Part shown: positions 35,587-47,759 of the stretch, piece by piece
Position numbering within the stretch: the stretch's first letter is position 1
Layout: each line of letters starts with the position of its first letter
From: Quercus robur
Lineage: Eukaryota; Streptophyta; Magnoliopsida; Fagales; Fagaceae
Assembly: GCF_932294415.1 (NCBI RefSeq)
Contig: NC_065538.1
Location: 12,716,330-12,780,329 of the forward strand
DNA: 64,000 nucleotides
Direction of reading: 5' to 3'
Made by a program: the position numbers and the translations under genes
Notes under the pieces: model-generated
The model's input: the letters and a program-made list of their open reading frames with translations, nothing else
The model's database searches: none
What the model was told of the DNA's origin: nothing

Positions 35587-36099
35587 TTTTCCAAACAAAC
35601 AAATTAGTCTAAAAGCTCCAATCAAACGTTTAATTATGTTTTCAAATGGTATATTTTAAAATCGCTATTTTTTTAATTTAAAAAATGCACACTTTTCAAA
35701 TAGCTAGTCTGTTAATGTTTATTTTAGTCTTTAATTGAATTTGTTGGATTTATGTGCATGATACATTTTTTTCAAAAAGATAATTTGGATATATTATTAT
35801 TTAATTAGGCAATATATTAGTAATTGAATGAAAGATCTGTAGCTTAATAATTATTTGGTTGTGTACATTGAGAAATATGTACCTAATAACATTAATATTG
35901 AAGCTATCATATCACATAACGATTTCAAAATACGAAAACTTGTGAAAGAAAATTTGAAAACTTTATATATTTGCAAGTTTTTTTTTTTTTTGTACGATGT
36001 TAATATATTCAAGTTTTATTTTTATTAAAAAAATTAATTTAAGTTTTTTTAATGACTACACTCCCTAAAAAAATTCATTGAGCCACCACTGTTCTACCC

Positions 36100-36400
36100 T
36101 ATCTTTTTATTGAGTATGAATTTTGAAAATTAATTACATGTTTTTCATATTCTTAACATGCATGTCAAATTCATTCAAATCAAATGTTTACTATTTGATC
36201 AACAAACTTATTTTTTATGCATAATTTTAGACCATATAAACTTGAAACTATACATTTGATTGATGACATAGCAATTGATCTTTGATCTTTTTAAGATTTT
36301 GCAAGCATGAAAGATATAATAAGAATATGCAATCTAATAATTAAATTTTCAAAATTTACATCAAATAAAAAGATACAAGGGGAGTTTAAAGTGTTTTTGG
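36100..36400. mobile_element. MITE remnant related to 26950-27545
   Basis: Shares TATTTTTTATGCATAATTTT, AATCTAATAATTAAATTTTC-type motifs and a GGAGAGACATTTTCCCC right end with the element at 26950-27545. The left end is unclear. Confidence 0.5.
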
Positions 36401-37089
36401 AGAGACATTTTCCCCTGTTCAAAATGTAGGTCTATATCAGGGGTTTATGCAGTGCACTGTTTCTCAAAATGTAGTTTTTTGAAGGGCAGATATATAGATT
36501 CATTTATGGACTTTATAGGATTAGTTAGAAACTGCTGTTTTTAATTCAATGACCAATATATAGCGTATGACAGGAATCTTTAATGATTATCCTCAACCAA
36601 AGACCACCCCTGGATGTTCTAACAGAGACCACTTGTGATAACAAAGACCACTTGTGAGTTTCCCCATTACACGGTTTGCTGCTGCTGCTCCTACTTTTCA
36701 GCCTATTAAATTTGATGAAAATATTGAGTTGAGTGATGATATGCTACCATGCATGGCTACGTATATGGGTACAGGTACGGATACGGATACGATACGGCAA
36801 CACAAGTAATTTTTGAAAAGTTATAACATGATATCGTATATTGAACACCGTTACAACACTAGTACGGAACCTCAAATGAAGTGTCTGTGCATCCTAGATG
36901 ATATGTATAGCTTGATGATAATCACTAGCGGCTTCACATGCAAGTTAAGGTGGTCACCTGACTTATAAAAAAATATGTATATATAGTTGCTAAAAAGATA
37001 TTATATGCTAAACTAACCTATTGTAATCACTCTAATAAAAAATGTTGAACACTCTGACTTGAGAATTACAAAAATTTGGGTTTAACAAA

Positions 37090-37268
37090 AATAAAAGTAA
37101 TGTTACATTCACAACATTTTTACAATAATTTCACAATAAATTCAATATAGTAAGCTGTTACTAATTCTAATTTGACTCAAATACCAATATTATTTTTTTA
37201 TCCACCGATAACGGTTTTTTGCATAAGATTTATTATAAAATGTTGTGGACGTAGTATTATTCCAAAAT
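37090..37268. mobile_element. MITE, CACAACATTTT family, copy 3
   Basis: Left arm TTACATTCACAACATTTTT, right arm AAAATGTTGTGGACGTAGTA. It is more diverged than the other two copies. Confidence 0.6.
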
Positions 37269-37269
37269 T

Positions 37270-38520
37270 AATTCTGCCCCCCAAACATAATCCTTAATCC
37301 CTTTTATAAATTTTTTTTTAAAAAAAATCTTAAATAATAACAATAAATATTAGCTCAAATAACAACAAACATAAACCAAACAAAAACAAGACAAGACCAA
37401 ACAACAACAAGTGAACAAATTGTTCAACAGAAATCCTATTATAAAATAAAAAGATAAAAGTCGCTAATCATTTAAATGTGTAGATTGTTCAACCTCTTTA
37501 ATAAAATAATCTCTAATTTTATTTTTCCTTAAAAAATGGTACTAAGAAAATATTGTGGTTGTGAGTTCTTTTTACAGTAACAACAGTTATACTCTTTTTG
37601 ACTTTGTAATCGCAAAAATTTTGCTCTCTTTAGTGACTTGATTCGCAATTGTAGCAAATATTAAAGTTATCGCTTTATTAGATTTTGTATAATTTAAATT
37701 TCTTAGTGACCACCTTAAAAAAAAAATTCCTAAAGCCATCACTAATGATAATGTTGTCGACGGGTTATTTAAAAATAGTGATCTAGATCACGTTAAATTG
37801 CAATTAAAGGCATGGATGATGTGAGTATAGTATGGAATATATATGAGACGGATAGAACAAGGAATTGAAAGAGATATAAGGGATTACGAAAAAGTAGCTT
37901 TCCAGGAATTGGCTGTCAAGCTTAGCAAAGAAGTTGTGTAGCTTTGCCGACACTCAATCTCATGTTCACTATTTCATGGCCTCCTAACCCTCTTCGATAG
38001 AGCCCAAATATATACTACCATCGTTGCATTAGTGTCTCGAAGGTAGCTAGTATATTGAGGACAATCAGATATAATTTCCATGTTCCGAAGTGAGGAGGTT
38101 GTTCCTGCAATTAGGCATGTCTAACCAAACCTTCATAGTGAACAGTTTGCTCAAGCGATCTCTTACCCTTTAGTTGTTGTTATGTTGCATTATTTTGTAT
38201 TTTCTTTTGTTTGTTTAATTTCTAAAATAATTTCTTTACACCAAGGGAATGTCATGTTGGTGAGAAAAAAAAATTATAAGAAAAGAAAAAATATAATTAA
38301 GTTAAAAAAAAAAAAAAACAAAAAACAAAGGGCTTTGCTTCTCTTTCTTATTCCTCACTCATAATAGTTTCGAAAAGAGAGTTTAGATTGTATTTGGTTG
38401 GGTGGTTGCCCCTTTCTAAACCCAATGATTTCATCAACTTGCCCTTCAAATCAACCACTTGTCACTTTTCTTCTAAACCCAAAACCCAAAAGAAAAAGAA
38501 GAGAATATCTCATAATTATA
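37270..38520. other. Gene-free stretch
   Basis: AT-rich sequence without a recognisable exon or terminal repeat. Confidence 0.45.
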
Positions 38521-38730
38521 CTTAAGGTCTGTTTGGAAACAGTTTATTTAACTAAAACTAAAAATTTATTATTGAAAGTATAGTAAAAAAAAGATTAAAA
38601 AATAACTAAATAGTACAATAGAACCCATGAATAGTATCAAAAAATACAAAAAAACTCATGAATAGTAGCAAAAATAAGCTAAAAACTCTAATAAGCTGTG
38701 AATTTCATCACTTCCTAAACATACTCTTAA
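38521..38730. mobile_element. Small MITE, CTTAAGGTCTGTTTGGAA termini
   Basis: Left end CTTAAGGTCTGTTTGGAAAC; right end CCTAAACATACTCTTAA is an approximate inverse. About 210 bp with repeated CATGAATAGTA in the interior. Non-coding. Confidence 0.55.
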
Positions 38731-39033
38731 TATAACAAGTAAAAACCACCTTTTGGCCATTTTAAACCACACACACAAGCCGGAACAATGTTTTTGAAAT
38801 TATTAAAAGAAAGAACCTCAAAAGGACCATAAATACAAAAGTGATGTAAAATCTAAGGGCTTATTAAATCGAAATAAAGTCACTCTAAGACATATCATCT
38901 TAACCAAACTAGGAATAGTAATTACATATTCATTTCTTTCGCATAAAATTGAATCTCACTAATTAATTATGAAATTGATCACGATAAAACTAACCATTCA
39001 TGTGAAAAGGAAGAATACACACATTTATAGTAA

Positions 39034-41272
39034 CTAATAAGTTGCCTGTGTGATGCACGGATAATGTTGTAATAATGTTTTATGTAAATTTTTTTTTTTG
39101 GAAAATATAATACATATATTATAGTATATTTATTTTAAAACTTTGTTAGTAATGAATTCATCATAAAAAGTAACAATTATAAATTACACACATATATCTA
39201 TTATAATTATTTTCTTCAATTAATGAGCAATAATTAAAACAACTTTGGAGTAATATTGTATAATAAAAGTTGATAAAAGCATATTAATTCATTCTCTATT
39301 ATTGATTTTTATTATGTGATGTAATAAAAAACTTCATTAAGAAATCCTTTTTTTTTTTGTTGTTGTTTCTTCAATGCTTTGTTATTGCAGTATGGTGATG
39401 CTTGTTATCATCATTAGTTTCTCCATCTTCAACTTTTGAAGTTTAGTCCGTCCATACTTGTTTAATTTTTGAGCTTTCATCACTTTTCTTTTTGTTGCAT
39501 CATTTGTGTTAATCACTAATGAATTAGCACTGAGAGATTCTTGATTAGATCTTATAAAGTTTGGACTTTGTCGCTAAGATTTTGCGTAGGTATTTGCATT
39601 TATATTAAATTTCAATGATATGACAGTTTTTTGTAAATGTTTTTATTTTTTATTTTCCTTAATTTTGGAATAGTGCAAAGTATTAATATAGCATATTGGA
39701 ATGTGTATATTTTTTTTTCTTCCATACCATTTTGTCATCTGAAGGTGCATCAAAAGTCTTAGCAACTATTTAATTTTCAAAACTATCCTTTAGATTGAAT
39801 TCATTCAAATGAAGTAGGAAAATCTATTTTTTTCCTCTTTTTTTTTTTTTTTTTTTCCAAATCACATGGGATTCTTTCTCCAATATCAATAGTTTCATAA
39901 TAATTTAAATAAGTTGTACCTCAGTTTATTTTTTAGCAAGATCTCTTGTAGATTTATTTAGGATTTTCTCTGCATCTTGATCAAATATCACAAAATTTGT
40001 TTTGTCAATTGCATAAAAAAATTCAATTTGAATCCTGTATCTAAAGTAGTTTGCAATTGTATGTAAGTATATATATATATATATAGTAGTTATAGTGAGT
40101 TAAATATATTATAAATATTTGGAGAGTATGTAGTTAATGTTGTTTTTGTTTCACATTTTGCACACCAAGATGATCCTGTTTGTGGTTTGACATTCCTTTC
40201 ACAAAGTATGCACAAAATGTAATACCAACCCATTGTTGTATCAATGTTACTTAATGTTGCAATACCCTCACAGGTCATATCTTACAATGAACTTTGGAAT
40301 TAATATGTATTTTTTTTTAATGTAAATAATATGATGTATTATTAATTTTTTACGTAAATGATGAGTATAATTTGAAATGATTAACAAACTTGTTTCATAG
40401 GACCTCATTCAATGCATTTTATCTTTACTATTGTCTTCATATTATTTAAAGATAAATCCTCCTATGAAAATTGTTTTGCATGTATTTTTGGTATTTCTTG
40501 TATAGGATCATGTTTTTTACCATTCCTATCATTGAATTTTTTTTAAGAAAATATTAATTTAATGGCATTTTGTGAGATAGTATATGCTATTTATTAGACT
40601 TTTTGTTATTATAAATTTTAGAAATATGCACTTATCAATTATTTCAACAACCTCAGGAATCTCAAGATTTATATATATTTTTGTTGCATTGGTCGATGAC
40701 AAAATTTGTCTGCATAAATTGCATAGAACATTATTAATAGACAAAAGCATATTGAATTGAAATTGGGGAAAAATGGAGACATGATTTCATAATAATGAGA
40801 TTTTCTAGAAGTATCATCTATACATAGGGGAGGAAGAAGAGAGTTTCTAAGAGGGTAAGAGTTTTTGCTTTGATTTACATGTGGGAAGGGTCAAACTTTG
40901 GCCATAATGTGTAAGATAATAACTGGGCTTGAGTTTTTCATAAGGTTTGGTCTACTTTTAAAAGATAGTCCAATTTGTAATGAATAACTTTTGGTCTAAT
41001 TGTCAAGAACAACTCATATTTGATATAATAGTAAAAAAAAGTTATTATGATCTATTGGGTAATAGTAAACGATACTTAATAAAAAGGGGCAAAAATGCTA
41101 AATTTATATAACTGTACAAATAAGTTACTATGATTTATTGGGTAACAGTAGAAAATACTTAATGAAAAGAGGTAAAAATGCTAAATGCAATATTAGAGTG
41201 CAACGTGGCAGAACTTTAATCACTCTTACATGAGGTCTCTCCTTTTATATTGATATTGATATTGATTATAGA
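39034..41272 (-). mobile_element. Non-autonomous Helitron-like element, about 2.24 kb
   Basis: On the minus strand the 5' end reads TCTATAATCAATATC and soon has GAGAGACCTCATGTAAGAG. The 3' end has a small hairpin, CCGTGCATCACACAGG, followed by CAACTTATTAG and a T. The canonical Helitron end is a hairpin then CTAG before T; here the first base is T. The element carries a decayed RPA-like gene, common cargo of plant Helitrons. I saw no Rep/helicase, so it depends on others. The exact 5' base is uncertain by one or two. Confidence 0.72.
39930..40750 (-). pseudogene. Decayed RPA1-like (Helitron-associated) gene fragment
   Basis: Three pieces on the minus strand resemble the C-terminal OB fold of plant RPA70-like proteins. 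Near 40640-40740 is ATKIYINLEIPEVVEI. At 40160-40278 is GWYYILC followed by a zinc-ribbon pattern CILC-x12-CAKC. Near 39935-40005 is NFVIFDQDAEKILNKSTRDL, ending soon after in a stop. The pieces lie in separate frames or exons, with no N-terminal DNA-binding domains and no continuous model, so I treat it as a pseudogene. In the host, RPA binds single-stranded DNA; Helitrons often carry such genes. Confidence 0.7.
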
Positions 41273-41648
41273 GTATTCTACAGTTTTTTCATGACCAAAT
41301 AACAAAGACGACAATTATCAGAGTACAAAAATAGAGTCATTTGCCTCAATTGGGAACAATTTATTTAGTTTTTTGTTAAAAAGATTTTCGTTGAAGGTGT
41401 GTTAAAGTTTACTTGTACTTCGACAAAGTGAGAAAATGTGGGGTTTTAAAAAGCCATGCATAAAAACTAAAAGCTAAAAACTTAGCAAATAAGTTTAGGC
41501 CAAACAAACTAAATTATAAGCTAACTTTTTTTATTTTTAACTTTTATGTACAGATTTTGAAATTCCTCAAAAATAAATGTATAGATTTTGAAAATCTCAC
41601 TTTTTTTTCCCTCAATTTATAAAATATATATGCTTTAGCACATTTTCA

Positions 41649-41684
<36 letters not shown>

Positions 41685-41966
41685 GAAAGCAAAAGGTTAA
41701 ATAAGTTATTATCAAACTAGACATTTATTAAGACAACGTCTCTCTTTCAAGAAATTCTATAAAAAAAAAAAAAAAAAACATTTTATAACACTCTTCTCTT
41801 TCGCCGTTATAACAAATAAACTCGTGTTAACATTTTCGTAACTATAGCTTCTCTTCTCATTGTTTCGTTGAAACCTCTCTAAAATCTCTCTACTCCTCAG
41901 TCCTCTCCACCACAACCACCACTCTCCCCAAACCCATCATCAAATCACAGCCGTCCAATACAAAGA
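41273..41966. other. Upstream region of the RRM gene
   Basis: Contains a run of about 30 T near 41651-41681 and an A-run near 41761. The last 150 bases are CT-rich, typical of a plant 5' leader. Promoter elements could not be assigned with confidence. Confidence 0.45.
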
Positions 41967-44900
41967 ATGGCTCATCCGCAGCCGTACGATCCCTACTACC
42001 TCCTCCAACAACCACCGCAGCCACCACCGCAAGAATACAACAACAGCAACAACAAGGACCGGAGTGGAATCAACACGCTCTTCGTCTCCGGACTCCCCGA
42101 CGATATCAAGGCGCGTGAGATTCACAACCTCTTCCGCCGCCGCCCCGGTTTCGACTCTTGCCAGCTCAAGTACACCGGCCGTGGCAACCAGGTCAATTTT
42201 TTTTTTTCTTTACTAATCCCTGTTTGGTTCCCGAGAAAATATTTCAAATCCCTAGCTGAAACAAGTCTTCAATACTGTGTTGCGTTGGAACCTTAAAAAT
42301 TTAACATTGTAGTTATTCTAGAAAGAAAAAAAAGAAAGGTTTCAATTGTTGTGTTGCTTTGGGAGTTTTAAGAGTGGAGATTGTAATTGATATGAGTTTG
42401 TGAATTACTCTATGTTTGGTTCCCGAGAAAATATTACTAATCCCTAGCCAAAACAAGTTTTTCAAACTTTGTGTTGCTTTGGAACCGTGAAAATTTAACA
42501 TTGTAGTTGTTCTGAGTTTGTGATAATATTACAAACGCTTAGGGAAAAATTAAAAGTTTCAATTTTTGTGTTGCTTTGGAACTTTTAAGAGTGGAAATTG
42601 TAATTGTTATGAGTTTGTGAATTACTCCATCTTTGGTTCCCGAGAAAATGTACAATGCCGAGTAAAATTTAGCCAAGTAGGAAAGATTGAAAAGAACAAA
42701 ACATAACCCCAAAAAAATACATTCAAATAATAAGGTTTCACGCAACCATGTTCCTGAAAAAATTGTATTACTCTCTGTTTTGGTTCCCTAGAAAATGTGG
42801 AACTCCTAGCATACCACATCAAAGTGAAGGGGAGGGGAAAAATTCAAATGTTGTGTTGCTTTAGAATTTTTATTTTTTTATTATATATCACAGAGTTTGT
42901 GGATTTGTTTGCGTTGGATTGTATGAGTGCTTGTTGTGTGCGGGCGTGCACGGAGAATTACATTGGGTGTTTATTAGGTGGATTTTGGGTGTATGCATGA
43001 TTACGAGGAACCCCAATTCTAACTTGACTAGTCCTTTTGGGTATAGCACAAATGTCAATTGTGCTTTCCTTGTGTCATGACTCTTGCCAAAAAAAAAAGG
43101 TTTTCTTCTCCCTAAACATTAAGAAATTATTCTAGTTTCCTTTCCAAGAATAGATAGGAACTATAAATATAAAGTTTCATGCAACCAGGTTCTTGCTAAA
43201 ATTTCATTACTCTCTGTTTTGGTTCCTGAGAAAATGTAGAACCGTAGCTGCCTAGCATAGCACTTCAAAATATTTTCAAATGTTGTCTTGCTTTGGGTTT
43301 TGATGACAAAGAAACAATTTGTCGAGTGGAAGTTTTTGGTTTGGAGTTTGTGAATTTAAAGCTTCTTTTGCCTTCTGCTTGGTTTCTAAAAAGAGTAGAG
43401 GATGAGAAAATAAAATTTTTTTTTTTCCCCCTAGACCTGGAGAAGTGTTCTCCGATTGTTTCCAAAGGACCAGTTAGGAACTTCAATAAAAACAAAGCTT
43501 CATGAATTGTTGAATATAGAAAGCTATGTTTAAAAAAAATAAATAAAAAAAATTGTGTGAGTATTATGGTTTTTTCATTTCTCTATACTCAGAGAAATTA
43601 TTTTCTGTTTGGTTCATGAGAAAAGCTAGTAAAGTCATAAAAATAAAGCATCATATGTTATGTTGAACATAAAAAGTCATGTCTTGAGAAATGTGGAGAA
43701 TGAGAAAATCACTTCTTCATTTCGTTAGTATTATGGTTTGTTTTCCTCTATACCCAGAGAAGTTATTCTTTGTTGGTCCCTGAGAAAATTTCTATACCCA
43801 GAGAAGTTATTCTTTGTTGGTCCCTGAGAAAATTTTGGCAAATTTAATTATTAAAAAAATAATAATAATTAAAAAATAAAAAATAAAAATCTCTTGCATC
43901 ATGTATTGTGTTGAATGTAGAAAGATAACTTTTTATTTAAAACCAAGGAAGAAGTCATATATATATATATATATATATTTCCTTTTTTGTATTCTCTCAA
44001 AAACCAAACCAAGAATGAAGGTTTGCATTGCTTGTAGAATGTTAAGGCCTGATTGGTGGTTGCAATTTTCAATTTGTTAGTCTTCCAGTCATCTTTTACA
44101 TTTTGATGATAATTTGAGTGGGGATAGATAACACTTTGAAGACTTCCTATTATTTTTTGCAGGTTGTGGCATTTGCTACCTTTTTCAATCATCAATCAGC
44201 AATAGCGGCAATGCACTCTTTAAATGTGAGAACTTTTCTCCACGACCAAATGTAATTGTTTATTTTAATATGTGTATCAATATAGCATCGAACAAATCTT
44301 TTTGGCGGTGTTCTATGTAATCCAATATTCAAGGCCAACAAGACTGAATTTAATTTAATGATAGAATTCTCCTATTTAAGTTGTCAATATTTTTAAACTC
44401 ATTGAATATCAGGTCTTGAGTTCCGAATGTGTTTCTAATTCAATTTTTTTGTTGGATGGCCTGATAGGAAATGAACCAAAAGTAAAAACTTTTTCCTGCT
44501 TTGTTCTTTTTTAATCTCCTCTGACAATAACTTTTGAATTTTTGGAAATTGGAAGCATATCTAATTTTGATGTTCTGATGATTATAATGTTCAGGGTGTA
44601 AAATTTGATCCTCAAACTGGATCCATTCTACATATTGAACTGGCCAGATCAAACTCCAGGAGAAAACGTAAACCAGGTCTGTAATGGCTTCTCATACTCA
44701 TTCAAGTGATAATTCCATAAAGATTCTTGTATCGGTGTACCGTGTACAAGATTCTGCGTTATTTTAAGATTGATCTCCACTTACTTTTTGTTAGATTTTC
44801 AATTAACTTTTTCCTTGTACAGGTAGTGGAGCCTATGTTGTCATAGATAAAAGAACTAAAGCAGACACTAATGTCCAAGAAACATCAAGTGACGAAGGTA

Positions 44901-47701
44901 GTATTCCATTTCAGTTGAAATTTTTCAATATAAAACATATTATAGCCAACATTCATTCCCTCTCCAGCAGATTTTCTTCTTTTGCAAGTATGTGACCTAG
45001 GTTGCTATTTTAGTTTTATTAGCCTTTTTAATGCAACTTCTGTATATACTTTTCCCCCTCTCTTGTAATCACTCCATTTAAACGAGAAAAAGTTTGCTGT
45101 TATAATCCACTATTTCACTTGAGGGAGGCACTGCCACCTGAACTTGATTCCGTGGCTCACTTGCACTTTTGGCACTTCTTTGCACATTCAGGAGACAGTG
45201 AATCTGATGAACCTGATTCGGAAGCCGACAATCCTGATTCTGGCAAGAATGATGATTTAGCAGCCTCAAAAAGGTTGAAAGCACTCATAAAGTACACTAG
45301 TCATTTTATATGAAAGTTCAACATTATGAACTTCACAATCACTAGTACTAGCATCTGTACTTCAGAAAGCTCCTTTTTATTTTCTGCTATATCTTTCATG
45401 TAAATCACTAAGACTGTATTTCCATTTGGTAATGTGCAGTGGTGAGACGGCAGTTGGTCCTGACAATGCTCCAGCTTCCACAAGCGTAAGTCACGATAGC
45501 ATTTTCACAAAATTGTGGGATCCTTATGTGTATTTGATCAAAGACAAATAGACTACCTTCACCCTTTTTTTATGCAATTCATTTTGGCCTAATTTTTTTT
45601 TGGTTGGGGGGGGGGGGGGGGGGGGGGAGAGTATTGCTTGAGTTTCAAGTGTGAGAGAATTGTTATTGCAACAAGATAGTGAATTTATATTCTACGCTAG
45701 ATTGGAATATGCTGATGTTTTGCATCCTCTTGCTTGTTCTCTTTCTCAGTCTTCCACAGTTAATTTTCTCAGGGGTTTGAGTTAGGATATTGTTAATACG
45801 GTATGTATGTTTCCTATGCAAAACAGTAGTATTGTTCATCAGAGGATCCAATTTCTAAAGTAGAACTTATGAAAGAGGATAAGGTTTTCAAGAAAGTCTT
45901 AGATGCTGTAACAAAATCCATATTGGGGGTTAAATTTAATTTTTCCATTACTATTCAAAAAAATTGGTAGTTCCATCTGACAATTAATTCGTTGCCAGTG
46001 CACCTCATTTAAATTTGTATCAATGTGTTTTTCACTGATCTTGATATTGATTGGCTTCTGCAGGAGCATCCAGAAAAGACTGGTGATGGAGGTCAATGTT
46101 CGACTCTATTTATTGCAAATCTAGGTCCAAATTGCACTGAAGATGAACTGAAGCAAGTTTTTGCTGAGTAAGTTGTAGTTCTTTTCTCTCTCTTTCCCTA
46201 AGGGAGGGTGAGGGACAGTCTTTTCTCTATATCCACATGCCTATTGTTTTCATCAACCAGTGATTCAGTGAATCTTCAATCAGAAGACTTGATGGCTACA
46301 ATTATTTTTTAATTTTCAGGCGTCCTGGATTCAATATGCTCAAAATGCGTGCAAGAGGTGGAATGCCAGTTGCATTTGCTGACTTTGAGGTATCCCATAC
46401 TTAATGCTAGAAATTATGGTAATTGTTTTTATAAATAAAATATACCCCTAATCATGCTGTAAAACATAAATGACATCTTAAATAACCAAAACAAAAAAGA
46501 AGTGCCCGATTAGCTCTACCAAACCTGAGTATCAACGCAATGTCTCTAAATTGGAAATACCCCATTAAGGTTGTCTTTCAATCTTGCCAGAAGGATAGAA
46601 GTTTGTTTGTTTGTTTGTTTGTTTGTTTTTTTTTTTTTTTTGGCTTAATAAGGATAGAAGTAATTATTCTACCGCCATCCTTTAAGGTTAAAATCGCAAC
46701 TGAGAATGAGCTGTGAGTAGCCTGATTACTGACTGACAGTTTTTAATCTTAAAATCCGAGGAAAATGGAAATTGGAAAGTGCAATTACTAGCAAATTGGT
46801 AATACAATCTTTGGAGTTTGTTCTGAAGCTATGAATTCAACCACATCATCTGTACTATAGTGAATTTTCTAATTGGTAACACTATTTTGTAAATTAGTAA
46901 CATAGTCATGGATTACTCTTGATTGTTGATTCTGTTGAACACTGTATTTGCATGAAGATGCTATTAATAGGCCTACTCTTTCTTGTTTTGCACCAGTAAT
47001 GAGTTGTGAAATTATTGTTTGATTATCAATTACACTAAACAACTTGTAGGGCCTGTTTGGATTGAGAGGAGAAGGAGGGAGAGGGGAAGGGAGTAGAGTA
47101 TAGTTGGCTGAAAATTGGCTAATTTTGAGCCAAATCTACTATATTCTACTTTCCCTCCCTCCCCTTCCATCCAAACGGACCAATATAGTGTTTGGTATTA
47201 TTTTCTCAGGATAGTTAAAATATATATAAATTAGTACAAGTCGATTCGCAATTTACAGACTCCTCTGATTGATTAACTATACCTAGGGAAACAAAGAGAC
47301 AAGTTTCTTTCAGGTTCTGAGAATAAAAGGTCCCAACCTGTTGGTAGTTTTTTTTTGATAAGTAACCTGTTGCTAGTTAAATAGTTTATAGGTTTGGTGT
47401 TTCTCTTGTTGGAAAACATCAAGTTATCATGTTATTTAAACTCAATATTATGTGTTTTTTTTTTTAATAAAAAAAATTCACTTTATTTTTTGGCAGGAAA
47501 TCGAGCAAGCAAATAAGACCATGGAGGAACTTCAGGGCAGCCTGCTACCATCGTCAGATCGGGGTGGCATGCATATAGAGTATTTCCTTGTTCTCAAACA
47601 TTTATATGCCTTTATCTAAAAAAATTGCTTTTGATTTTGATTGTGATATTCTTTGATTGCTGTTTTCTAGGTATGCAAGGTCAAAAATGAGGAAGTCTTA
47701 G
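41967..47701 (+). CDS. Two-RRM RNA-binding protein (Scw1/RBPMS-like)
   Basis: An RNA-binding protein probably acting in RNA processing or stability; the specific target is unknown. Exons: 41967-42191, 44163-44225, 44595-44676, 44823-44897, 45192-45273, 45440-45485, 46064-46167, 46320-46389, 47497-47579, 47671-47701. All have GT-AG junctions and stay in phase, giving 286 aa. Residues 1-33 are rich in Pro, Gln, Tyr and Asn. RRM1 has RNP2 LFVSGL at 38-43 and RNP1 VVAFATF at 76-82. A basic RSNSRRKRKPG stretch and an acidic Asp/Ser/Pro linker follow. RRM2 begins STLFIANLG near 204, has PVAFADF, and ends IEYARSKMRKS. It resembles plant proteins annotated as cell wall integrity protein scw1-like, from memory. 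The last two exons are duplicated downstream (see 52225-52434). Confidence 0.93.
42218..43840 (+). repeat. Repeated GGTTCCCGAGAAAAT motif in RRM intron 1
   Basis: TTTGGTTCCCGAGAAAAT or a close variant recurs near 42220, 42416, 42634, 42780, 43218, 43610, 43773 and 43817, usually with TGTTGCTTTGG nearby. The first copies form imperfect tandem units of about 200 bp; the last two lie in an exact 44 bp tandem duplication (43747-43790 and 43791-43834). Confidence 0.8.
45606..45627 (+). repeat. G22 homopolymer in RRM intron 6
   Basis: A run of 22 consecutive G, flanked by TTGGTT and AGAGTATTG, in the intron between 45485 and 46064. Confidence 0.95.
47050..47184. mobile_element. Foldback MITE inserted in block 1 only
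   Basis: Begins GGCCTGTTTGGATTGAGAGG and ends CCATCCAAACGGACC, with purine-rich and pyrimidine-rich arms that pair with each other. It lies in the last-but-one RRM intron. The matching site in block 2 (near 51910) lacks it, so insertion followed the duplication. Confidence 0.75.
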
Positions 47702-47759
47702 AAGAAGAGGGGCACAAGTTGACACCCTGCAAACAGTTTTCTATCGAAATTTAATTGAC

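Noticed and set aside
36755-36890. TACGGATACGGATACG-rich stretch
   Set aside because: Looks like a degraded transposon edge or simple repeat, but no termini or duplication were found.
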